DNA of 64,000 nucleotides. It comes from Chelativorans sp. Its GTDB lineage: Bacteria; Pseudomonadota; Alphaproteobacteria; Rhizobiales; Rhizobiaceae. The DNA is taken from NCBI RefSeq assembly GCF_031180965.1, contig NZ_JAPSLH010000013.1, forward strand, positions 18,485 through 82,484, given 5' to 3'. The notes below the pieces were generated by a model. That model was given only the letters and a program-made list of their open reading frames with translations. It was not told the DNA's origin and ran no database searches. Of the stretch, positions 58,842 to 64,000 are shown in pieces. Each line of letters starts with the position of its first letter. The stretch's first letter is position 1. The translations under genes were made by a program, and so were the position numbers.

Positions 58842-60569
58842 CTAGCTGGCCACGAGCTCGATGTGACGGCAGGCCTGCCGCAGCGCTGAGACAAGGCGGT
58901 TCTGGCCGCGCACGAGCTGCGTCTTGGCAAAGCCGAGCGTCGTTTCGTCGAAGCGGTCGAGGTCTGCGGCCGCGGCGATCGAGGGCAGGGGCGGGATCGT
59001 GAGCGCCGGGTCGTGCCGGAAGCGGTTCACGCGTGTGAAGTTGATTGGCACCAGGATGCGTGCCAGATCCTGGATCACCTGGTTCGCCGCCTTGGGCTCG
59101 ATCTGTCCTGACTTCACGCGGGCATAAAAGCCTTCGAGCGCTGTCGAAAGCTCTTCGACGGCCTTTTTCGAGAGCGACAGGTCGAAGCGGCTCCCCGCCT
59201 TGGCCTGGTAATCGGCCACGGTCTCAGCAAACTCGCGCGCCGTCGCGCGCCAGTCGAAGGGCAGGATCTCGGCATTGGCGTTGCGCAGCACGGCGAGCAG
59301 GTAGACCTTGATGTCGCGCAGGAGGACCTCCTTGTCGGCGATCTCCAGCGTGTCGTTCTCCGTGTGCCAGGCGATGTTCCCGCCGCAGCCGCCGACCGTG
59401 TAGTAGCCCTTCTCCTCGCGCAGAGCGTTGGTCATGGTCGAGGACAGCATCAGATAGCTGGAGATGCCGATATTGTTGAAGGAGTAGTCGCCCGCCCGAT
59501 GCGGCCGCTCGCACTCGATCGACTTGCCGGTGACATCGCGGATGACCTGAGCCAGGAAGCCCTCGGTCTCGGTCATGACCGACAGGTTGATGAACTCGGT
59601 CGCCCAGCGGCAGCCGGGGCTGTCGCAGTTCACCTGTGCTACCGCGTTCTGCTCCAGATTGAGCGCGAAAGTGTCGGAGAACCAGGTGGAGCCGGCATAG
59701 CGGCCGGTGGAATGGCCCGGCCACCAGCAGATGCGCACGGAGCGCTTGAGCTTGTCGCGGTTCTGCCAGAGCACGCGGGCGATTTCCAGGAGCGTTGCGT
59801 CGCCCGTGGCGTTGTCGCCCACGCCCACGTCCCAGCTGTCGAGATGCCCGTGCAGGAGCACGTATTTCTCGGGCTCCTCCGTGCCGGGGATGAAGACTTC
59901 CGGCAGCTTGGAGGTGTACCAGCCTTCCTCCATCTCGGTGAAGATCGTGACGCTTCCGCCGCGATCGGCGATGTCGGCCAGCGCCTCGCCGTCGGGCTTG
60001 TTGACGGCCACCGCCGGGATCTTCGGCTTGCGCGGCAGGTCGTCCAGATCGGGCGTGCCCCAGATGGTCGTGCAGATGCCCCAGTGGATGTCCACGCCGG
60101 GATTGATGCCGATCACGCCGATGGCGCCGATCTCCTCGAACTGGGAAACGAGTCCGGGGCTCGCGAAACCTTCGGAGATGACGATCTTGCCGCGCACGCG
60201 GTCGGCCAGCTCCTGCGTAGTCTCGATCTTCTGCTCGAACATGTCGGTAATCATCGCGTTGTGGCGCGCGCCGACATAGACAAGCTGGCCCTTGAGCCCG
60301 TTGCGAGCATCCGCGCTGTAGGCCGGCGGCTTGGCGCGGAAGGTCTTGCCGTCGGCTTCAACCCGCGCCTGGCCGGGAAGGCTGAGATAGAGGCTCGGCT
60401 CGTGGACCTTCACCTCCACGCCATGCTTGCGCAGGCGAGAGACGACCTCATCCATGCCGCGGTTCACGTCCGTCGGGTGCTCGCGCTTGAAGGTGGAAAA
60501 GCTTTCGACCAGCCCCCACGGCTCATCCAGCGAAACCGCAGCAAGAATTTCCTTCTCGATGTTTTCCAT
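58842..60569 (-). CDS. M28-family metallopeptidase-like protein with altered active site
   Basis: A 575-residue cytoplasmic protein (no signal peptide) with a PA domain inserted (about 100-215) in an M28 peptidase fold. The metal-site residues H242 and D252 (GHLDSWDVGVGDNATG), D316 (NCDSPG) and H402 (AWHTEND) are conserved. The position that normally carries the catalytic Glu-Glu pair reads WWPGHSTGRYAGS, with H286-S287 instead. It may therefore have a different chemistry, use His as a ligand, or bind rather than cleave peptides or amides. The shared operator upstream links it to the racemase and transporter genes. Confidence 0.8.
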   Translation of the reverse strand: MENIEKEILAAVSLDEPWGLVESFSTFKREHPTDVNRGMDEVVSRLRKHGVEVKVHEPSLYLSLPGQARVEADGKTFRAKPPAYSADARNGLKGQLVYVGARHNAMITDMFEQKIETTQELADRVRGKIVISEGFASPGLVSQFEEIGAIGVIGINPGVDIHWGICTTIWGTPDLDDLPRKPKIPAVAVNKPDGEALADIADRGGSVTIFTEMEEGWYTSKLPEVFIPGTEEPEKYVLLHGHLDSWDVGVGDNATGDATLLEIARVLWQNRDKLKRSVRICWWPGHSTGRYAGSTWFSDTFALNLEQNAVAQVNCDSPGCRWATEFINLSVMTETEGFLAQVIRDVTGKSIECERPHRAGDYSFNNIGISSYLMLSSTMTNALREEKGYYTVGGCGGNIAWHTENDTLEIADKEVLLRDIKVYLLAVLRNANAEILPFDWRATAREFAETVADYQAKAGSRFDLSLSKKAVEELSTALEGFYARVKSGQIEPKAANQVIQDLARILVPINFTRVNRFRHDPALTIPPLPSIAAAADLDRFDETTLGFAKTQLVRGQNRLVSALRQACRHIELVAS

Positions 60570-60585
60570 TCGCGAAGCTCCGTCC

Positions 60586-60610
60586 GTTTCGGTGAGTAAA
60601 ACACCGTTTC
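60586..60610 (-). promoter_or_regulatory. Three-arm palindromic element before the M28-family gene
   Basis: Read on the minus strand: GAAAC, 3 bases, GTTTT, 7 bases, GAAAC. It ends 16 bases before the M28-family start codon. The same arrangement with identical spacing precedes the racemase gene (61621-61645). The core GAAAC-N3-GTTT resembles IclR-family operators such as the KdgR box. Confidence 0.55.
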
Positions 60611-60681
60611 TAGTTGGCTCTGGAGGCTAGCAGAGGCATTTCCGGCTCGCAAGTGTCAGCCGGGAGCGGCGCCAAGAGCGA

Positions 60682-60699
60682 AGCACCCGAACGGGTGCT
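60682..60699 (-). terminator. Possible terminator after iclR
   Basis: AGCACCCG and CGGGTGCT are perfectly complementary over 8 bp around two bases. The hairpin lies about 33 bases beyond the iclR stop and is followed on the minus strand by TCGCTCTT, a poor T-tract. Confidence 0.4.
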
Positions 60700-60731
60700 G
60701 CGGCTTCAGTTGGGAGGAGGGCGAGAAAGAG

Positions 60732-61544
60732 TCAGGCGATGGAGCGCAGGGCGGCGGACCGGGTTTCCGCCTCGGTCCGGTGCAGCGACAGTTTTTCGGA
60801 GATCTCGCTCGCGGCTTCCATCGCGGCCCGGATGTAGGTCTCGCGCCGCTCCTCGTCGAAGCGGACCATGGCGCCTGCCACGGAGATGGCCGCGATCACC
60901 TCCTCATTGGCGCCGATGATGGGGGCGGCCACCGAGAAGGCGCCCTCGTCGAGATCGTTGAGGGCGATGTTGTAGCCGTTGGCGCGGATGCGGGCCAAGG
61001 TCTGGCGCAGCTTGTCACGGTCGGTGATCGTGTACGGCGTGAACGCCTCGAGCGGGCTTGCGAGCACGGCATCAATGACGGGCTCGCCGCTGAAGGCCAG
61101 GATGCAGAGTGAGCCGCCGCCGGCATGAAGGGGCCCGTGGCGGCCCGCCTGCGCAAAGAGGCGGATGGAATGGCGTCCGGGGCGGGTGGCGAGCACGAGC
61201 GACCGCAACCCCTCGCGCACCACGAGGTTGATGGTTTCGGAGGTGCGGTCACGCAGGGCTTCCATCACGGGACGGGCGGCAAAGAGCAGGCTGCCGTCGC
61301 GGCCGACGCGCTCGCCGAGCACGCCGATGCGGTAGCCCAGCGAATAGACAGCCTGGTCGGGATCGCGAAAGACAAAGCCGCGCTCCTCCAGCGTCTGCAG
61401 CAGGCGAAACACGATCGTCTTGGTGAGCCCGAGGGACTTTGCGAGCGCCGTGACCCCTTGGCCCGGTTTTTCCGCGAGTGCCTCCAGCACGAGCAGCGCC
61501 CGGTCGACGGCGGCGATCCTATAGTTCTTCTGGCTCTCGTTCAT
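60732..61544 (-). CDS. IclR-family transcriptional regulator
   Basis: A 270-residue regulator with an N-terminal winged helix-turn-helix (about 8-65; VTALAKSLGLTKTIVFRLLQTLEE in parts) and a C-terminal effector-binding domain (about 80-255). It is divergent from the racemase-transporter unit and lies between that unit and the M28-family gene. Paired palindromes in front of both target genes suggest that it controls them and probably itself. The effector is unknown. Confidence 0.9.
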   Translation of the reverse strand: MNESQKNYRIAAVDRALLVLEALAEKPGQGVTALAKSLGLTKTIVFRLLQTLEERGFVFRDPDQAVYSLGYRIGVLGERVGRDGSLLFAARPVMEALRDRTSETINLVVREGLRSLVLATRPGRHSIRLFAQAGRHGPLHAGGGSLCILAFSGEPVIDAVLASPLEAFTPYTITDRDKLRQTLARIRANGYNIALNDLDEGAFSVAAPIIGANEEVIAAISVAGAMVRFDEERRETYIRAAMEAASEISEKLSLHRTEAETRSAALRSIA

Positions 61545-61582
61545 CGGCCCGTCTCTCCGACTCTCGCGCTCTGCGAGCCTGT

Positions 61583-61616
61583 TGCAATATTGCAGAATTG
61601 TGATTTACTCAATTCT
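61583..61616. promoter_or_regulatory. Inverted repeats in the iclR-racemase intergenic region
   Basis: A perfect 12-bp palindrome TGCAATATTGCA (61583-61594) is followed by AGAATTG-N9-CAATTCT (61594-61616). Both lie between the divergent start codons, where the iclR promoter and the racemase promoter must overlap, so they may be further operators. Confidence 0.45.
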
Positions 61617-61620
61617 ACCA

Positions 61621-61645
61621 GAAACGCTGTTTCGGTCAATGAAAC
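61621..61645 (+). promoter_or_regulatory. Three-arm palindromic element before the racemase gene
   Basis: GAAAC, 3 bases, GTTTC, 7 bases, GAAAC, ending 17 bases before the chosen ATG. It matches the element before the M28-family gene at 19 of 25 positions in the same orientation relative to the gene. GAAACGCTGTTTC is a perfect 5-3-5 palindrome of the kind bound by IclR-family proteins. Confidence 0.6.
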
Positions 61646-61662
61646 AAGAGGGGCCTTGCTCG

Positions 61663-62418
61663 ATGCGTATAGCGTATGTGGTTCCCGGTCCGATGTCGAA
61701 GGGCCCCATGGGGCTGAAGGAGATGCGCAGGCGCGAGGCGCTGCTCAATTCCTGGGCTTTTCAGGGAACAGAGGTCGCGGTTGTTGATGTGCCGGAGGGA
61801 CCGGCTTCCATCGAATCCGCCTATGAGGAAGCGCTCTGCGTTCCCGCCACCATCGAGCTGATCCTGAAATGCGAGCGCGACGGTTTCGATGCCGCGATCA
61901 TTGGCTGCTTCGGCGACCCGGGACTGGAGGCAGCGCGGGAGCTTGCCCGCATCCCCGTGGTCGGTCCCTGCGAGAGCTCGATGCTGCTTGCCGCAAGCCT
62001 CGGCCACAAGTTCTCGATCCTTACCATCTTCGACAGCATGGCCGCCGGCCAGGAACTGCTCGCCTACAAGGCCGGCGTGCGCGACAAGCTTGCTTCCGTG
62101 CGCGCCACCGGCATCCCGGTGCTGGAGCTCATGAAGGACGTGGAGAAGACGAAGGCGCGGATGATCGAGGTGGCCGGGCGTTGCGTCCGGGAAGACCGGG
62201 CGGACGCGTTTCTGTTCGGCTGCATGACCATGTCGTTCCTTGACATGGCAGAGGAGATTTCCGCCGCCGTCGGCGCGCCGGCTGTCAACGCCGGCAAGGC
62301 CGCGCTCAAGCACGCGGAGACGCTTGTTTCCATGGGCCTTTCCCAGTCCAAGACCGCATACCCAATGCCGGCGAAGATGCAGGCCGGCCAATCATTCGAG
62401 GCTCTGCGGGTGGCTTGA
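61663..62418 (+). CDS. Asp/Glu/hydantoin racemase-family protein
   Basis: A 251-residue protein of the aspartate/glutamate/hydantoin racemase family. The two catalytic cysteines are visible as C82 in IIGCFGDPGL and C187 in LFGCMTMS, so cofactor-independent racemisation or a related reaction (for example maleate isomerase chemistry) is likely. The length fits hydantoin racemases. The ATG at 61663 has AGAGGGG upstream; an ATG eight codons earlier has no site and lies inside the putative operator. The solute-binding protein gene follows after 48 bases. Confidence 0.82.
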   Translation: MRIAYVVPGPMSKGPMGLKEMRRREALLNSWAFQGTEVAVVDVPEGPASIESAYEEALCVPATIELILKCERDGFDAAIIGCFGDPGLEAARELARIPVVGPCESSMLLAASLGHKFSILTIFDSMAAGQELLAYKAGVRDKLASVRATGIPVLELMKDVEKTKARMIEVAGRCVREDRADAFLFGCMTMSFLDMAEEISAAVGAPAVNAGKAALKHAETLVSMGLSQSKTAYPMPAKMQAGQSFEALRVA

Positions 62419-62466
62419 AGGCCACGCGCAGGAGAACAATCGATGCCCTTCAGAGGAGAACCTAAC

Positions 62467-64000
62467 ATGATGTCGTTCAGGAAGGCGGTCACGTCGACCG
62501 CGCTACTGCTTGTTCTTTCCGCGGCACCGGCCCTTGCCGGTGATCCGATCCGCACCATCGAGATCCTGACCCGTCCGCAGGCTGCCCAGCCGCAGGAGTT
62601 CCAGTCCGTGCAGCTCATCGCCCAGGAGTGGCGCAAGCTGGGGCTGGACGTGAACGTCAAGGTGATGCCCTGGGAGCAGATGTCAGACGTGGTGTGGTAC
62701 CAGCGCGACGCATGGGACGCGACGGCCTGGCAGATGGTCGGCCGTCCGGAGCGCTCCGACCCCGACGAGATCGTCTACAATCTCTTCCACTCCTCGACGG
62801 CCGAAAAGGGCTACAACTTCATCGGCTATGTCAGCCCGGAATATGATGCCGTGGCCGAGGCGCAGCGCAAGGAAGTCGACGAGGCGAAGCGCAAGGAACT
62901 GGTCTTCCAGGCGCAGGAGCTGCTTGCGAAGGACCAGCCGAACATGATGCTGGTGCATCCGAAGCAATCCTTCGCCTTCGACAAGACGGTGTGGGATCCG
63001 GCTTCGGTGGTGAACCAGAGCGGCATCGGCATCCGCAACACCTGGACCTTCCTGTCGCTGACGCCGCTTGGCGAGAAGAAGGACATCGTCCTTAACTCCG
63101 CCGACAACGTGCAGGCGATCAATCCGCTGTACATTTCCGGCGGTGTCGACAGCTGGGTCTTCGAGCTCGTCTACGACCGTCTCGCCCGCGTCGGGCCGGA
63201 TGGCCTGCCCAAGCCGTGGGCTGCCGAAAGCATCGAGTGGACAGGCGACAAGACCGTCACCGTAAAGCTGCGCGAGGGCATGAAGTGGCATGACGGCCAG
63301 CCGGTGACGCCGGAAGACGTGAAATTCTCCTTCGAGACGGCTGTGAGCGGCGAGGCACCGATGTACGCGCCCTTCGCCAGCAATATCGAGAAGATCGATA
63401 TTGACGGCTCGAACATCACCTTCACGCTGAAGGAGCCTTCCGCTTCCTTCGTCACCTCGAGCCTAGCCAAGATCAACCTCATCCCCAGGCATGTCTGGGA
63501 GCCCATCATCGAGGATCTGAAGACCAAGGAAGAAAACGCCGAAAGCCACCAGGAGCAGACGCCGATCGGCTCCGGCCCGTACAAGTTCGAGCGCTGGCTC
63601 ACGAACGAGGAAATCGTGCTTTCCGCCAACAAGGAGCATTTCAATGCGCCCAAGGCGGACCGCTGGATCCTGCGCATCGTGCCCAACGTCGAGGCCGCGC
63701 TCGGCATGCTGCGTTCAGGCGAGATCAACTTCCTGGCCGAGTTCGGCGGCGACCCGCAGGTGCTGATCGATGCGGCTGCGCAGGATGGCGACTTGGAAGT
63801 GGTCTCGACGGTCGAAATGGGCTTCCGCTACATCGCCTTCAACAACCGCCGGCCGCCTTTCAATGATCCGGCCTTCCGCCGCGCGCTTTCGGCTGCGGTC
63901 GACCGCCGGCTCATCGTCAAGGCTGCCTTCCGCGGCTTTGCGGAGCCGTCGAACTCCATCGTCTCGCCGGCGCTCAGCTTCTGGCACAATGAAGCGGTCG
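62467..64000 (+). CDS. Family 5 ABC transporter solute-binding protein, lobe order permuted; 3' end outside window
   Basis: The first 511 residues are visible. A Sec signal peptide (cleavage near ALAGD) is followed at residues 30-198 by sequence typical of the C-terminal lobe of DppA/OppA-like proteins (AQEWRKLGLDVNVKVMPWEQM, DPDEIVYNLF, YVSPEYD, KRKELVFQAQELLAKDQPNMMLVHP in parts). Only then comes the normal N-terminal lobe (205 onwards: NPLYISGG, KPWAAESIEW, LREGMKWHDGQPVTPEDVKFSFE in parts) and the middle lobe (GSGPYKFERW, FRRALSAAVDRRLI). It should bind a peptide- or amino-acid-like ligand for an ABC importer encoded downstream. AGGAGA precedes the ATG. Confidence 0.85.
   Translation, partial: MMSFRKAVTSTALLLVLSAAPALAGDPIRTIEILTRPQAAQPQEFQSVQLIAQEWRKLGLDVNVKVMPWEQMSDVVWYQRDAWDATAWQMVGRPERSDPDEIVYNLFHSSTAEKGYNFIGYVSPEYDAVAEAQRKEVDEAKRKELVFQAQELLAKDQPNMMLVHPKQSFAFDKTVWDPASVVNQSGIGIRNTWTFLSLTPLGEKKDIVLNSADNVQAINPLYISGGVDSWVFELVYDRLARVGPDGLPKPWAAESIEWTGDKTVTVKLREGMKWHDGQPVTPEDVKFSFETAVSGEAPMYAPFASNIEKIDIDGSNITFTLKEPSASFVTSSLAKINLIPRHVWEPIIEDLKTKEENAESHQEQTPIGSGPYKFERWLTNEEIVLSANKEHFNAPKADRWILRIVPNVEAALGMLRSGEINFLAEFGGDPQVLIDAAAQDGDLEVVSTVEMGFRYIAFNNRRPPFNDPAFRRALSAAVDRRLIVKAAFRGFAEPSNSIVSPALSFWHNEAV

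Noticed and set aside
1-64000. CRISPR arrays, insertion sequences and a replication origin
   Set aside because: No regularly spaced direct repeats, no transposase genes with terminal repeats and no DnaA/parAB-type region were seen in the window.

Overview
The window is chromosomal DNA of a GC-rich alphaproteobacterium, most likely Hyphomicrobiales (Rhizobiales) and within that a Phyllobacteriaceae/Mesorhizobium-like organism. The evidence is gene content and order: a complete nuoA-N operon followed by birA, RNase J, methylmalonyl-CoA epimerase, a DUF1467 gene, proS and lolE/lolD; a DUF2336 protein; class I phaC; FBPase II next to homoserine dehydrogenase; and promoters of the CTTGAC-N17-CTATAT type. 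The genus is inference; no rRNA is present.

Layout. 1-2.4 kb: a small membrane protein with an EcfG-like promoter, tRNA-Glu, and an M15-type lipoprotein peptidase with a long Ala/Pro/Glu linker. 2.4-11.7 kb: phaC, a small lipoprotein, an aminotransferase, hom, a LysE exporter, glpX, recJ and a GNAT enzyme. 11.7-24.5 kb: patatin, folE-hisI, an IscU-like scaffold, a HEPN/MNT toxin-antitoxin pair wedged before yidD, thrS, a secreted protein of unknown role, a nitroreductase and a flavin reductase, a MaoC/CitE-like pair, DUF2336 and parE. 24.7-29.3 kb: gcvTHP behind a tandem glycine riboswitch. 29.3-33.3 kb: YaiI, the biotin subunit of propionyl-CoA carboxylase and a YcaQ/AlkX-like protein. 33.7-48.7 kb: the 14-gene complex I operon, with an unusual C-terminal extension on NuoE. 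48.7-57.3 kb: birA, rnj, mce, DUF1467, proS, lolE, lolD, a VOC protein, an unannotated 28-residue membrane peptide with its own promoter, and lipB.

From tRNA-Leu(GAG) at 57.5 kb the character changes. A frameshifted tyrosine-recombinase remnant points at the tRNA and abuts a truncated dihydrodipicolinate-synthase-family fragment. Beyond it lies an accessory catabolic locus: an M28-family protein, an IclR regulator, an Asp/Glu/hydantoin-racemase-family enzyme and a solute-binding protein of an ABC transporter that runs off the window. This looks like a genomic island entered at tRNA-Leu.

The most notable observations are in that island. First, the solute-binding protein has its C-terminal lobe at the N-terminus, so it is circularly permuted or partly duplicated. 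Second, the M28-family gene and the racemase gene carry the same three-arm GAAAC/GTTTC element, in the same orientation and 16-17 nt before their start codons, which suggests one IclR regulon. Third, the M28 protein lacks the usual catalytic Glu pair. Elsewhere, the 389-nt gap before proS holds a strong terminator facing the minus strand with no matching gene, plus a GC-rich hairpin just before the proS start.

All calls come from reading the sequence. No database search, folding program or profile search was run.
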